DNA of 42,266 bases from Bacteroidetes bacterium HGW-Bacteroidetes-1 (GCA_002842755.1 PHDU01000026.1:1-42266); one strand, 5' to 3'. Counted from the stretch's first letter, positions 26,433 through 35,965 are shown. Program-made: numbers and translations. The notes: generated by a model from the letters alone, not told the origin.

Positions 26433-27436
26433 TCTTTTTGGTTATTATGAAAGCAAACTCCTAAATTTTTCTGCTTTAAGTCAATATAAAATACTCCTTT
26501 TTCAAAAAAATCACAGCCCAGCATCCCATCAATGTGCAGCCCGTATGATTCAGCCATAGCCGTCAAATTGGTAATCAGTGTTTGCATTCCCTTGATGCTT
26601 TGGTTTCCAATAGAAAAATCATTCATAATGCCATGAAAAACATCCACTTTTTTTGAACCAACGCCCCTTAGGCTCGAACGACGAAGGACAGTAACCGTAC
26701 TTAAAATTTTATCGGGAAGCTGGCTGCTAAGAACATTTGACTCGGCTCCTGTATCAAGACAAAAAACATAATTGCGCTTATTGATTTTTGCCTCTACAAA
26801 AAGAACATCAGAAGAATTAAAAACTGGAAGGTTGAGATCAAACGAGGGACGCTTTTCTTTTGAATTCAACCGATTGCCATCCCGATCAGTCTTATGAAGT
26901 TCAAGTACATTATTAGAAATATCTATTACAATCTCAAAATCTGTAAGCATAGATAAACCAAAAAAACCCAGAATCTTAATATTTCGCGCATTCTCAAGAT
27001 GTCCCAAATCTGTAACATCGGCCTCTATATTTTGGTAAAACACGTCAGAAATCTGTAGCATTTTGATCATTGATTTTGAAATTGTTTTCATTGCACCTGT
27101 GATACCACCTGAAACCTGATTTCCCGACCTACGTGATTTCCTGAAATAAATACTGTTGAGCACCAAACTGGTAGATCCAGTATCAAGAATCAGGTTGCCC
27201 TGAACGCTATCAACTACTCCTTCTATCATGATCAGTTTTCCTGCCCGTTTAAGTGGGATAACCAAAGATTGGAAATCGCCTTGTGCCTTTACCATCAATG
27301 CAGGAAGGAAAATTTCAGGCAAAGGTCGTCTCAACAATACCTGTACTTCATCGGTTTTGTTTTCAGCCACCAAGTAATTAACATCCAAATAAATGCTCAG
27401 CAAAAAAAATAAACTGAAAAACAAGATTCTCTTCAT
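26429..27436 (-). CDS. Secreted aspartyl protease with two DTG motifs (clan AA, retropepsin-like)
   Basis: 335 residues from the ATG at 27436. A 4-residue extension would start with TTG at 27448 and is not needed. Signal peptide about 1-24 (MKRILFFSLFFLLSIYLD). Two lobes each carry an active-site signature: LILDTGSTSLVLN (DTG 85-87) and FCLDTGAESNVLS (DTG 228-230). Each lobe is followed by a downstream flap and hydrophobic-Gly element (ILGFFGLSML near 156 and GMLGCDFF near 304-310). This makes a single-chain pepsin-like arrangement built from two retropepsin-like halves. It should be active as a protease if folded, since both aspartates are intact. It is first in an operon with the four-repeat CBM48-like protein, and a -7 element lies just upstream. 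Confidence 0.88.
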   Translation of the reverse strand: MKRILFFSLFFLLSIYLDVNYLVAENKTDEVQVLLRRPLPEIFLPALMVKAQGDFQSLVIPLKRAGKLIMIEGVVDSVQGNLILDTGSTSLVLNSIYFRKSRRSGNQVSGGITGAMKTISKSMIKMLQISDVFYQNIEADVTDLGHLENARNIKILGFFGLSMLTDFEIVIDISNNVLELHKTDRDGNRLNSKEKRPSFDLNLPVFNSSDVLFVEAKINKRNYVFCLDTGAESNVLSSQLPDKILSTVTVLRRSSLRGVGSKKVDVFHGIMNDFSIGNQSIKGMQTLITNLTAMAESYGLHIDGMLGCDFFEKGVFYIDLKQKNLGVCFHNNQKE

Positions 27437-27465
27437 TTGAAGACCCAAATTTTTAATTAAAAAAG

Positions 27466-27473
27466 CAAATTTA
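27466..27473 (-). promoter_or_regulatory. Candidate -7 element for the protease operon (TAAATTTG)
   Basis: On the - strand TAAATTTG fits TAnnTTTG and lies 29 bp upstream of the protease ATG (27436). The -33 partner is unclear in this AT-rich DNA. Confidence 0.4.
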
Positions 27474-27598
27474 AAAGAATATTTAACTGTAACACTTAAA
27501 GGAATGAAACAGCGTGAAAATAAGCTTTGAATTATTAACTACAAAAGCATTGATCGCCAAAGACAGCGATCAAACATGCAGTATAACACATAAAATCT

Positions 27599-27606
27599 TA
27601 CCTTTG
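27599..27606 (+). promoter_or_regulatory. Candidate -7 element for the TPR lipoprotein gene (TACCTTTG)
   Basis: TACCTTTG fits TAnnTTTG and lies 18 bp upstream of the ATG at 27625. It supports that start over the GTG at 27514, which would put the promoter inside the gene. Confidence 0.5.
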
Positions 27607-27624
27607 CGCTTTAAAAAATTCTTC

Positions 27625-28506
27625 ATGAGAAATACGGTTTTCTTTTTTATACTTCTTTTTCTTACTTCTTGTGCTGCTCTGCATAAAACACCATCCAAAG
27701 AAGTAGCAGCTGAGTCAGCGACTTCAACCGGAATGCATGAAAAAGCACTTGCATTGTGGGAGCAAATCATTGCCGAACATGAACAAGCCGGTTTGCAAAA
27801 TACATCCATTGCCTATGATAAAGCAGGACATTCAGCGCTTGCGATTGGCGATACACTAAAAAGCGAAAACTATTTCAAGCTTTCAATGTACTATCAAACT
27901 GCTTCAGTTGCAACCTATTCATTTTTAATCGATTATTATCAGAAAACCAATAATCTATCACGGGAGGTTATGGCTTTAGAAGGACTTTTGTCACATTATC
28001 CGCAAAGTCAAGTAACTGCAAAAGTAATGCCCCAGCTTTTCCAACTTTACACACAAACACAACAATGGGAAAGCGCTGAAAAAATATGGCCACTAGTAAA
28101 AAATGAATATCATTCCGAAAATCTTGTCAACAGCTGGTTGAATGTTAACAAAGCGTTGGACAACAAGGATTTGTGTGATGATATTGCCAGTCAGTTGCTA
28201 GCTCTGAATCCCAAAAATAGAGTTGCTCTGGAGTGGAATGCAAAAAAATATTACGATAAAGGCGAGCAGCGTTTTCAAATGGAAATGGAGGCATATGAGA
28301 AAAACAAAACACGCAGTCAATATGCTTCGCTCCTCAAAGGCCTAGAGGTTTCAACTGATCATTTTCAACAAGCGTTAAAGCTTTTTGAAATGCTACACAA
28401 AACGCATCAGGACAACAGCTATGCATTATACATATCCAATATTTATGCTCGTTTTGGGGATGAAAAAAATTCCATGCATTATCGCAGTATGATTAAGAAT
28501 GACTAA
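27625..28506 (+). CDS. Lipoprotein with TPR-like repeats
   Basis: 293 residues from the ATG at 27625; an open frame extends back to a GTG at 27514, but that stretch lacks signal-peptide character. The lipoprotein signal is MRNTVFFFILLFLTSC, with C16 as the lipidated Cys. The rest is alpha-helical with repeated TPR-style pairs (for example MHEKALALWEQIIAEHEQAG, ALAIGDTLKSENYFKLSMYY, and a closing YALYISNIYARFGDEKNSMHY). It probably acts as an envelope scaffold. It precedes thiL by 53 bp on the same strand, so cotranscription with thiL and uvrC is possible. Confidence 0.8.
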   Translation: MRNTVFFFILLFLTSCAALHKTPSKEVAAESATSTGMHEKALALWEQIIAEHEQAGLQNTSIAYDKAGHSALAIGDTLKSENYFKLSMYYQTASVATYSFLIDYYQKTNNLSREVMALEGLLSHYPQSQVTAKVMPQLFQLYTQTQQWESAEKIWPLVKNEYHSENLVNSWLNVNKALDNKDLCDDIASQLLALNPKNRVALEWNAKKYYDKGEQRFQMEMEAYEKNKTRSQYASLLKGLEVSTDHFQQALKLFEMLHKTHQDNSYALYISNIYARFGDEKNSMHYRSMIKND

Positions 28507-28559
28507 TTGGATTCAATGCAATCTCTTTTAAAAGTTAGATTTTAATTAAAAACACCTAT

Positions 28560-29612
28560 ATGATAGAAGCCAACAATACACAAAGAACTGAAATAGATCA
28601 ACTTGGAGAGTTCGGACTTATTGAACACCTCACACGTTCGGTCGAGTTGGTGAATCCTTCCAGTGTGGTTGGTGTGGGGGATGACGCTGCAGTGATTGAC
28701 AACAATGGTTTTCAAACGCTTGTTTCTGTCGATTTACTTGTCGAAGGTGTTCATTTTGATTTGTCCTATACCCCGCTTAAACATTTGGGATATAAGGCTA
28801 TTACAGTTAATTTATCAGACATTGCCGCCATGAATGGCATTCCAAAACAAATCATAGTGGGCCTTGCCATTTCTAACCGCTTTTCTGTTGAAGCTGTTGA
28901 AGAAATCTATAGCGGCATACGAATGGCTTGTCAACGTTATAATGTGGATCTTGTTGGCGGCGACACCACATCAAGCACCTCGGGCTTGTTTATATCAATT
29001 ACCGTTATTGGGCAAGCTAAAAAAGAAGAAATCTGCTTTCGAAATGGGGCGAATAGTGGCGATCTGCTTTGTGTGAGTGGCGATTTAGGCGCTGCCTATA
29101 TGGGCTTGTTACTGCTTGAGCGTGAAAAAGCTGTTTTTAAAGCCAATCCCAATATGCAGCCCGATTTGGAAGGCTATGATTATGTTCTTGAAAGACAGCT
29201 CAAACCCGAACCCAGACTTAACATTGTCAGCCAATTGAAAGAAGCCGGAATTAAGCCAACTTCGATGATCGACATTTCAGACGGACTTGCTTCAGAGATT
29301 CTTCATCTTTGCAAAGCATCCAAAACTGGTTGTCAAATCTATGAAAACAAATTGCCCATTGATCCCACAACCATCAATGCAATAGAATCTTTTAATATGA
29401 TTCCAGCTATTGCAGTACTTAACGGAGGTGAGGATTACGAGCTGCTCTTTACTATTAGTCAGAATGATTTTGAAAAAGTGCAGCACATGAAAGGTATCAG
29501 TATCATTGGCCACATGACCGAAATAATTGGGCAGGCATATATGATTACAACCGATAATCAAGCCATTGAACTGACTGCCCAGGGTTGGGATGCCTTAAAA
29601 AAACAGGAATAA
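28560..29612 (+). CDS. thiL: Thiamine-monophosphate kinase
   Basis: 350 residues, normal family length. It phosphorylates thiamine phosphate to thiamine diphosphate, the last step of vitamin B1 synthesis, in the cytosol. Visible motifs: GVGDDAAV (38-45), VDLLVEGVHF (57-66), NLSDIAAMNG (84-93), GGDTTSS (133-139), a signature of the PurM/ThiL fold, MIDISDGLASEI (about 238-249) and GGEDYELLFT (about 289-298). These cover the ATP, Mg and substrate sites. It starts 53 bp after the lipoprotein and ends 16 bp before uvrC. Confidence 0.96.
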   Translation: MIEANNTQRTEIDQLGEFGLIEHLTRSVELVNPSSVVGVGDDAAVIDNNGFQTLVSVDLLVEGVHFDLSYTPLKHLGYKAITVNLSDIAAMNGIPKQIIVGLAISNRFSVEAVEEIYSGIRMACQRYNVDLVGGDTTSSTSGLFISITVIGQAKKEEICFRNGANSGDLLCVSGDLGAAYMGLLLLEREKAVFKANPNMQPDLEGYDYVLERQLKPEPRLNIVSQLKEAGIKPTSMIDISDGLASEILHLCKASKTGCQIYENKLPIDPTTINAIESFNMIPAIAVLNGGEDYELLFTISQNDFEKVQHMKGISIIGHMTEIIGQAYMITTDNQAIELTAQGWDALKKQE

Positions 29613-29628
29613 ATACGGTTCTAAACCC

Positions 29629-31476
29629 ATGTCTCAAATGGAGCAAACACCTGTGTCCCCAAATAAACAACTGCAGGCATTGATTGCCTCCATTCCGCAT
29701 AATCCAGGTGTATATCAATACTTTGATGATCAGGAAAAGGTAATCTATGTAGGTAAAGCCAAAGACCTTCGCAAAAGGGTTACGAGTTACTTTAACAAGG
29801 ATCATTCAGGGAAGTTGAGGGTGCTTGTAAAACGAATCCATGATATCAAATTTATTGTAGTAGATTCGGAAACAGACGCCTTACTTCTGGAAAACAATCT
29901 CATCAAACAACTCCAACCCCGCTACAATGTATTGCTTAAAGATGACAAAACCTATCCATGGATTTGCATCAAAAATGAGCCATTCCCGAGGATCTTTTCG
30001 ACTCGTAACATCATTCAGGATGGCTCTGAATATTTCGGACCATATGCTTCGGGCAAAATGATGAAAACTTTGCTTGATCTCATTCGCCATCTTTATACGA
30101 TACGCAGCTGTAGTCTTAACCTTTCGGAAAATGAAATAGGGCGAAAACAATACAAAGTATGTCTTGAATACCATATCGGAAACTGCAAAGGCCCCTGTGA
30201 AGGCTTGCAAAGCAGCACAGACTACAGCGCCATGATAAAGGAAATAAGAATGATCATCCGGGGCAAAATACAGGTGGTTTTGCGAGATATGAAAAACCAA
30301 ATGATGGAACATGCAGAAAATATGGAGTTTGAAAAAGCACAACTTATCAAAGAAAAACTTGATCTGCTCGAAAATTACCAAAGCAAATCGACCATTGTAA
30401 ATGCAACAATTGACAATATTGATGTGTTTTCCATTGTTGATGAACCTGCTGTTGCCTGGGTGAACTATCTGAAAGTGGTTGAGGGTGCCGTAGTGCAATC
30501 GCACTCCATCGAACTGAAAAAAAAACTTGATGAAAGCCCCCATGACTTACTCATGCTTGCTATCACTGAAATCCGTTTAAGGTATGGTAGCACCTCTCGA
30601 GAAGTTATCATCCCTTTTGAAACAGATGTCTCTCTGCCTGATGTTCAATGGGTCATTCCACAAAGAGGAGAAAAAAAACACTTGCTTGATCTTTCTGAAA
30701 GAAATGCGCGCCATTTCAAAATGGAGACCGAAAAGAAAAGAAGCCTCATTGACCCTGAACGCCATCAAAAACGAATTTTGCAACAACTTCAGCTTGACCT
30801 TCGCATGCCGGTACTTCCCACAGTTATTGAATGCTTTGATAATTCGAACTTTCAGGGAGATTATGCTGTGGCTGCAATGGTGCAATTTAAAAATGCAAAA
30901 CCTAACAAGAACGAATACAGACACTATAATATCAAAACAGTAGAAGGCCCGAATGATTTTGCCTCGATGGAAGAAATCATTGAAAGACGTTACAGCCGAT
31001 TATTGAAAGAAGAAAAGTCTTTGCCCCATTTGATAGTGATTGACGGCGGAAAAGGGCAACTCAGTGCAGCAGTCAATACACTTGACAAGCTTGGTTTAAG
31101 AGGTAAAATGACAATCATCGGAATCGCGAAACGTCTCGAGGAAATTTATTTTCCAGGCGATCAGATTCCAATTTATATTGACAAGCGTTCAGAGTCACTC
31201 AAAATTATTCAATTTTTACGGGATGAAGCCCACCGCTTTGGTATTACCCATCACAGAAAAAAATTTGAAAAAGGATTTGTTAATTCTGAATTAAACCAAA
31301 TTAAAGGTATTGGAGAAAGTACTGCCCAAAAACTACTTTTACATTTTAAATCCGTCAAAAATATTGGAAATGCTACTTTAGAACAACTTGCATCTGTGAT
31401 TGGAGCAGCAAAAGCTAAAATTGTAATGCTTCATTTTCAGACAACTCAAATCACCAATGACCAATCAGACTCCTAA
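29629..31476 (+). CDS. uvrC: Excinuclease ABC subunit C
   Basis: 615 residues, full length. It makes both incisions around bulky DNA lesions in nucleotide excision repair, working with UvrA and UvrB (not in this window). The N-terminal GIY-YIG nuclease domain (about 20-105) has GVYQYF and IYVGKAKDLRKR (catalytic-type Y and R). The zinc-like Cys motif CLEYHIGNCKGPCEG is at about 179-193. The UVR helical domain (about 210-245, MEFEKAQLIKEKLD) binds UvrB. The RNase-H-like second nuclease domain (ECFDNSNFQGDYAVAAMV, with D401/D463-type acids in CFDNSN and VIDGGKGQL) is followed by helix-hairpin-helix motifs (about 555-610). Start at ATG 29629; an ATG four codons on is an alternative. Confidence 0.97.
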   Translation: MSQMEQTPVSPNKQLQALIASIPHNPGVYQYFDDQEKVIYVGKAKDLRKRVTSYFNKDHSGKLRVLVKRIHDIKFIVVDSETDALLLENNLIKQLQPRYNVLLKDDKTYPWICIKNEPFPRIFSTRNIIQDGSEYFGPYASGKMMKTLLDLIRHLYTIRSCSLNLSENEIGRKQYKVCLEYHIGNCKGPCEGLQSSTDYSAMIKEIRMIIRGKIQVVLRDMKNQMMEHAENMEFEKAQLIKEKLDLLENYQSKSTIVNATIDNIDVFSIVDEPAVAWVNYLKVVEGAVVQSHSIELKKKLDESPHDLLMLAITEIRLRYGSTSREVIIPFETDVSLPDVQWVIPQRGEKKHLLDLSERNARHFKMETEKKRSLIDPERHQKRILQQLQLDLRMPVLPTVIECFDNSNFQGDYAVAAMVQFKNAKPNKNEYRHYNIKTVEGPNDFASMEEIIERRYSRLLKEEKSLPHLIVIDGGKGQLSAAVNTLDKLGLRGKMTIIGIAKRLEEIYFPGDQIPIYIDKRSESLKIIQFLRDEAHRFGITHHRKKFEKGFVNSELNQIKGIGESTAQKLLLHFKSVKNIGNATLEQLASVIGAAKAKIVMLHFQTTQITNDQSDS

Positions 31477-31610
31477 ATAGTTGTTTTTCAATACATACTT
31501 AAATGAAAATTTACTGAGATAATGGTGTAGAAGTTTCTGACGATAAGCTCAAACTATTAATATTTTAATCCTTTTCGAAATTTTTTACGCCTGCTGATCG
31601 CCAATTCCAT

Positions 31611-31618
31611 TAACTTTG
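31611..31618 (+). promoter_or_regulatory. Candidate -7 element for the M28 peptidase gene (TAACTTTG)
   Basis: TAACTTTG fits TAnnTTTG and lies 43 bp upstream of the ATG at 31662. No good -33 match is visible. Confidence 0.45.
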
Positions 31619-31661
31619 TTGCAATGAAATAATTATATTCTTCACATAAAAAATTTTAATA

Positions 31662-34600
31662 ATGAAATTCATTTCAAAACTATCCTTGCTGGTCCTTTTT
31701 ACTTTTATGTTGAATGCGACTATACTTGGCGATGAACTTGTGTTAATCAAAACCGGAAACCCTGAGCTTACTCATAAATTGATATCAAATCCGGCTTTTA
31801 AAGTACATCACTACAAGGATGATTTTGTAATTGCCACAACCTCAATTACACCCAAAGAAACATTTGTGCAACTGGCCTCACAACCTTGGACTTCAGGAAA
31901 AAGTTTTTACATCTTATACATCGGAAAACAAAATCTGGAATCTTATCTTCAAAGCAATCCTGAAAATATAGAGGTTTTATATGCTGAAGATGCATTTGCT
32001 ATCATTTCAAGTAATGAAAAAGTATTCGGGCAGGTTCAGCCCTATAAATCAGATGGACTGGTTCGCATTCAGCCTATAGTTGTCACCCTGCCAAAAAAAC
32101 AGCTCATAAATACTTCGCGTGCTATCGATGTAGATCCATTTGTAGAGCAGCTGCTTGCTCAGGTTGAGGCAAGTAACATTACTTCAACTGTGCAACACCT
32201 TGAAAACTATGGCACTCGTAATGCGTACACCCCTCAAAGTGTTACAGCACAAAACTGGATCAAAGATCAGTTTCAATCGATGGGTCTGAGTGTTGAAGTT
32301 ATGGATTTTAACATGCCATCAGGTAATGCGAGCGATAATGTGATTGCAACTTTGACAGGAACAAAATATCCGGATGAGTATGTGATTTGCGGTGGACATT
32401 ATGATTCATACAGCAATTCGGGTGGAGCGCCAGGTGCCGATGACAACGCTTCTGGCACGGCCGGTGTTATCGAAATAGCACGTATTTTGAGTCAGTATTC
32501 TTTTGATAGAACCATTGTCTTTTGTGCATTCTCCGGAGAAGAATACGGTCTTTATGGAAGTGCCGCTTATGCTTCAAGAGCAGCACAACAAAATATGGAT
32601 ATCCACGGATATTTTAATCTTGATATGATTGGTTATCTCAAACCCGGCAACACAACCATTAAATCAACCCTCATTTACCCTTCCTCTGCGCAGGAGCTGG
32701 CAGAGTTTTACACTGAAGTTAGTGCTACCTATTTACCTGATTTTGTCATTCAATCGGGTTCACTCTCAGGTGGAGACAGTGACCATACTTCATTTAACAA
32801 CAGCGGGTTTATGGGAATTTTTCCTTTCGAAGCCGTTCCTGATTACAGCCCCTACATCCACACTTCAAACGATCTCGTTGGCCCAAGTTATAACAACGCT
32901 GTTCAGGCAGGCATTTTTACCAAAGCTTCTCTGGCTTCTATTGTAACCATGGCTAACAGACTTAATCCACCACGCGGCCTAACAGCTATATCAGGTGATC
33001 AAATGGTTGAACTGAACTGGTCGGAGCTCGTTGATGCAGCTTATTTCAACATATACCGTAATGATGTTTTGCTTACAACGGCACAAACCAATCATTATTT
33101 TGACCTTGATGTTATGAATGGAACACAATATCAATATTACATCACAGCCATTTATAGTGACTCCGGCCTCGAATCGCCACCTTCTAATATTGTTAATGTT
33201 ACGCCAATGCCTCCACTTGTTCTTCCATTGATGATCAATTTTGAGAACGGAGCCCCTTATTGGGAATTTACTGATTCCTGGGGAGTTACTTCAGCACAAT
33301 CCTACTCTCCTCAGCATTCTATGACAGAAAGTCCTATCGGACAGTATCAGAACAACATTGAAAGTTTTGCTTATCTGCGTCCGTTCAGCCTAAATTTAGG
33401 TTATACTTCAGCAAATTTATCCTTTTGGACCAAGTTTGATCTCGAATTAAGTTACGATTATATGTACCTTGAAATAACAACCAATGGAAGCAACTGGTCT
33501 CAATTGGCGCAGTACAATGGCACCCAAAACACCTGGCAGCAGAAAAACTATTCGCTTAACACTTATCTCGGAAATCCTTATGTTCAAATTCGCTTCCGAT
33601 TTGAAAGTGATTATACTGTTACAAAAGAAGGGATGTTTATCGATGACTTTCTCATTCAGACCGAGGGTGGGTATATGGCCCAAAGCGTACCTCTTTTTTC
33701 GGGATGGAACAGCCTCTCAAGTTATATTGTCCCTGCTGAGAATTCATTAAGTCAGGTTTTTGCTGAATTAGGTGACAACCTGATTGCCGTTCAAACCATT
33801 GACGGGGTGTACATTCCACAGCAAGGAATCAACACCATCGGATATTGGGATGCTGCTTCGGGTTATAAAATAAAGGTGTCCAATCCAGCAAGCCTAACCA
33901 TTGCCGGTGCAAACCAAGCTACTAGCCTGATTAATCTGAATGTAGGATGGAATCTTATCCCTGTAGTTTCTGCCTGCGAAGTTGAATTAACAAACTTGCT
34001 TCAGAATGTTGGCAATCAAGTAATCATTGTAAAAGAAATTGGGAGCAATCAGGTTTTTTGGCCCGAAACAGATGTACAAACACTTCAGACACTCATGCCT
34101 GGAAAAGCATATCTGGTGAAATGTAACCAACCGGTTCAGCTGGAGTTTCCAGCATGTAAAAAGGATCTTGGTAAGACCGTGTTTAAAAGTGACCCAACAG
34201 AACTTACAATTACATCAAACACGCATATTGTTGCCATTGCTGAAGGAGCTTTGGAATTCAGTCAACAAGGAGATCAAATCATCGCTTTCAATTCAGATGG
34301 ACTTGCCTGTGGAATGCTTACCATAATGAATCCATCACAAGTTTCAGCAGTTGCCCTGTTTGGCAACGACTCATTAAGCAGCACTATTGATGGTTTTATG
34401 CCAGGGGAAACAATCATCTGGAAACTGAGAGAAACCTCAACTGGCTTCTATTATGATCTGATAGCTGAATATGACGAACTCATGCCCAACCTAAATTTGT
34501 ATTCACATGAAGGCCTTTCGCGCATAACCCATTTTGAAAGAGATGTAACCTCAATTGCTGAGAAAAAAGAAAAAGCGACTATTTATCCTAACCCCGTCAG

Positions 34601-34796
34601 CAACAAAATAAAAATAGAATGTAATACTGATCAGATGAAATCAATAGAACTAATTTCATCTGATGGAAAGAAAATAATGATGATTACTTTATCTGAAAAT
34701 TCCTCTGTTGATGTTTCGATGCTTAAACCTGGCCTTTACTTTTTAAAGATTTTAACAACTTCGGGTGTGGTGATTGAAAGATTTATCAAGGAATAG
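31662..34796 (+). CDS. Secreted M28 metallopeptidase with FN3, beta-sandwich and T9SS domains
   Basis: 1044 residues. Signal peptide about 1-22. A propeptide-like region (about 23-160) precedes the M28 aminopeptidase domain (about 165-425). Its metal site is intact: GGHYDSY (H246), PGADDNASG (D260), FSGEEYGLYGS (E293 base, E294), NLDMIGY (D321) and YIHTSND (H400). An FN3 domain follows (about 432-515, with typical TVSNI-like strands), then a jellyroll/MAM-like region (about 525-670, WSQLAQYNGTQ), a further beta region (about 675-960), and a Por sorting domain (about 970-1044, IYPNPVSNK to VIERFIKE). It is a type IX cargo, probably a broad aminopeptidase that feeds on extracellular peptides. 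It stands alone, with a -7 element upstream. Confidence 0.93.
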   Translation: MKFISKLSLLVLFTFMLNATILGDELVLIKTGNPELTHKLISNPAFKVHHYKDDFVIATTSITPKETFVQLASQPWTSGKSFYILYIGKQNLESYLQSNPENIEVLYAEDAFAIISSNEKVFGQVQPYKSDGLVRIQPIVVTLPKKQLINTSRAIDVDPFVEQLLAQVEASNITSTVQHLENYGTRNAYTPQSVTAQNWIKDQFQSMGLSVEVMDFNMPSGNASDNVIATLTGTKYPDEYVICGGHYDSYSNSGGAPGADDNASGTAGVIEIARILSQYSFDRTIVFCAFSGEEYGLYGSAAYASRAAQQNMDIHGYFNLDMIGYLKPGNTTIKSTLIYPSSAQELAEFYTEVSATYLPDFVIQSGSLSGGDSDHTSFNNSGFMGIFPFEAVPDYSPYIHTSNDLVGPSYNNAVQAGIFTKASLASIVTMANRLNPPRGLTAISGDQMVELNWSELVDAAYFNIYRNDVLLTTAQTNHYFDLDVMNGTQYQYYITAIYSDSGLESPPSNIVNVTPMPPLVLPLMINFENGAPYWEFTDSWGVTSAQSYSPQHSMTESPIGQYQNNIESFAYLRPFSLNLGYTSANLSFWTKFDLELSYDYMYLEITTNGSNWSQLAQYNGTQNTWQQKNYSLNTYLGNPYVQIRFRFESDYTVTKEGMFIDDFLIQTEGGYMAQSVPLFSGWNSLSSYIVPAENSLSQVFAELGDNLIAVQTIDGVYIPQQGINTIGYWDAASGYKIKVSNPASLTIAGANQATSLINLNVGWNLIPVVSACEVELTNLLQNVGNQVIIVKEIGSNQVFWPETDVQTLQTLMPGKAYLVKCNQPVQLEFPACKKDLGKTVFKSDPTELTITSNTHIVAIAEGALEFSQQGDQIIAFNSDGLACGMLTIMNPSQVSAVALFGNDSLSSTIDGFMPGETIIWKLRETSTGFYYDLIAEYDELMPNLNLYSHEGLSRITHFERDVTSIAEKKEKATIYPNPVSNKIKIECNTDQMKSIELISSDGKKIMMITLSENSSVDVSMLKPGLYFLKILTTSGVVIERFIKE

Positions 34797-34877
34797 TTGC
34801 GATATACGATTTTGAAAAGCATGCTTTTTCATAAAATTGTTTAGAAATAATCCAAACTGTACCCTGGATTTAAAAGC

Positions 34878-34909
34878 TTGCATTCAATTAAAAAAAAATA
34901 GTACTTTTG
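34878..34909 (+). promoter_or_regulatory. Promoter of tRNA-Ser: TTG at -33, TACTTTTG at -7
   Basis: TTG (34878-34880) is separated by 21 bp from TACTTTTG (34902-34909), the Bacteroidota -33/-7 arrangement. The tRNA begins 36 bp downstream. A TTGGCACC at 34907-34914 resembles a sigma-54 -24 box, but its -12 half is misplaced, so I ignore it. Confidence 0.65.
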
Positions 34910-34945
34910 GCACCTGTTTATGCGCACAAAATGCTGATTAATTCA

Positions 34946-35033
34946 GGAGAGATGGCCGAGTGGTTGAAGGCGCACGCCTGGAAAGTGTGTGTACCTCAAA
35001 AGGGTACCGCGGGTTCGAATCCCGCTCTCTCCG
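34946..35033 (+). tRNA. tRNA-Ser (anticodon GGA)
   Basis: 88-nt class II tRNA. The acceptor 5' GGAGAGA pairs with TCTCTCC (35026-35032), with discriminator G at 35033. The anticodon loop CTGGAAA gives anticodon GGA (codons UCC/UCU). A long variable arm (GTACC ... GGTAC region) and T-arm GGGTTCGAATCCC follow. CCA is not encoded in full (GCA follows). It stands alone between the M28 peptidase gene and the exb operon. Confidence 0.97.
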
Positions 35034-35078
35034 CAAATGAATTAATGTTTTAAAAAGTTCATCTAAAGAATTATTTTA

Positions 35079-35086
35079 TAAATTTG
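35079..35086 (+). promoter_or_regulatory. Candidate -7 element for the exb operon (TAAATTTG)
   Basis: TAAATTTG fits TAnnTTTG and lies 70 bp upstream of the exbB-like ATG (35157). The -33 partner is weak. Confidence 0.4.
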
Positions 35087-35156
35087 TTTTTTTTACTCAA
35101 ATAAATATCATTTAATCACACAAACGGAATTAATGTAGTAATCAACACTATCAACT

Positions 35157-35960
35157 ATGAAAAAATTAATTGCCTTACTTACCATTGCCGGTATAATGAC
35201 TTTTGGCTTGAACAACGCTGTTCTTGCCCAGGATACTGCAGGACAAACTGTAGATCAACCCGTTGAAGCACAGCCTGAGGTTGTTGAAACCGAAACGTTA
35301 GAAATGCAAGCTCAACCAGAGGAGTCACTTACTTTTCATGAAGTGATTAAAGAACAATTTATTGCTGGAGGTCCTGAATTTATGGGAATCGTTTTGCTTA
35401 CCCTTATTTTTGGCTTGGCCATCAGTATCGAAAGGATCATTTACCTTACCTTGAGTGCTACAAACACAAAAAAACTCCTTGAGAACATTGACAATGCTTT
35501 AAAAACTGAAGGCGTTGAAAAGGCCAAAGAGATTTGCCGTAACACCCGTGGACCGGTTGCCAGTATTTTCTATCAAGGACTTTTACGCTACGATCAGGGT
35601 ATTGAAGTTGTTGAAAAATCAATTGTTTCCTATGGATCAGTCATCACTGGCCGTTTGGAAAGTGGTGTAAGCTGGATTTCTTTATTTATTGCTTTGGCCC
35701 CTATGCTTGGTTTTATGGGAACTGTAGTTGGGATGATTAAGGCTTTCGACGATATTGCTGCAGCTGGTGACATTTCTCCTCAGATTGTTGCTACTGGTAT
35801 CAAAGTTGCTCTTTTAACAACAGTGTTTGGTCTTATTGTTGCTATTATTTTACAGATTTTCTATAATTATATCGTTTCAAAGATCGATAATCTCGTCAAC
35901 GACATGGAAGATACATCCATTTCTTTCATCGATATGATTCATAAATTCTCAAAAAAATAA
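35157..35960 (+). CDS. exbB: ExbB/TolQ/MotA-family proton channel
   Basis: 267 residues. A signal-peptide-like helix (1-24, ending AVLAQ) is followed by a Glu/Gln/Pro-rich periplasmic segment (about 25-60), then three channel helices (about 75-98, 171-193 and 215-240). The family signature APMLGFMGTVVGMI lies at 181-194 and the helix 3 segment TGIKVALLTTVFGLIVAI at about 213-230. It forms the proton-conducting ring that couples the proton motive force to TonB- or Tol-type work. It is the first gene of a four-gene rightward operon with 5-6-bp gaps. The N-terminal extension is unlike E. coli ExbB but common in Bacteroidota. Confidence 0.92.
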   Translation: MKKLIALLTIAGIMTFGLNNAVLAQDTAGQTVDQPVEAQPEVVETETLEMQAQPEESLTFHEVIKEQFIAGGPEFMGIVLLTLIFGLAISIERIIYLTLSATNTKKLLENIDNALKTEGVEKAKEICRNTRGPVASIFYQGLLRYDQGIEVVEKSIVSYGSVITGRLESGVSWISLFIALAPMLGFMGTVVGMIKAFDDIAAAGDISPQIVATGIKVALLTTVFGLIVAIILQIFYNYIVSKIDNLVNDMEDTSISFIDMIHKFSKK

Positions 35961-35965
35961 GCATC

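Noticed and set aside
27514-27624. GTG-initiated 37-residue extension of the TPR lipoprotein
   Set aside because: A -7 element and a proper lipoprotein signal at 27625 make the shorter start much better.
29881-30543. 220-residue open frame on the - strand
   Set aside because: It is antisense to uvrC, which is full length with all motifs intact.
34907-34922. TTGGCACC near tRNA-Ser as a sigma-54 -24 box
   Set aside because: The -12 half is at the wrong distance and the site is better explained as part of the -7 element TACTTTTG.
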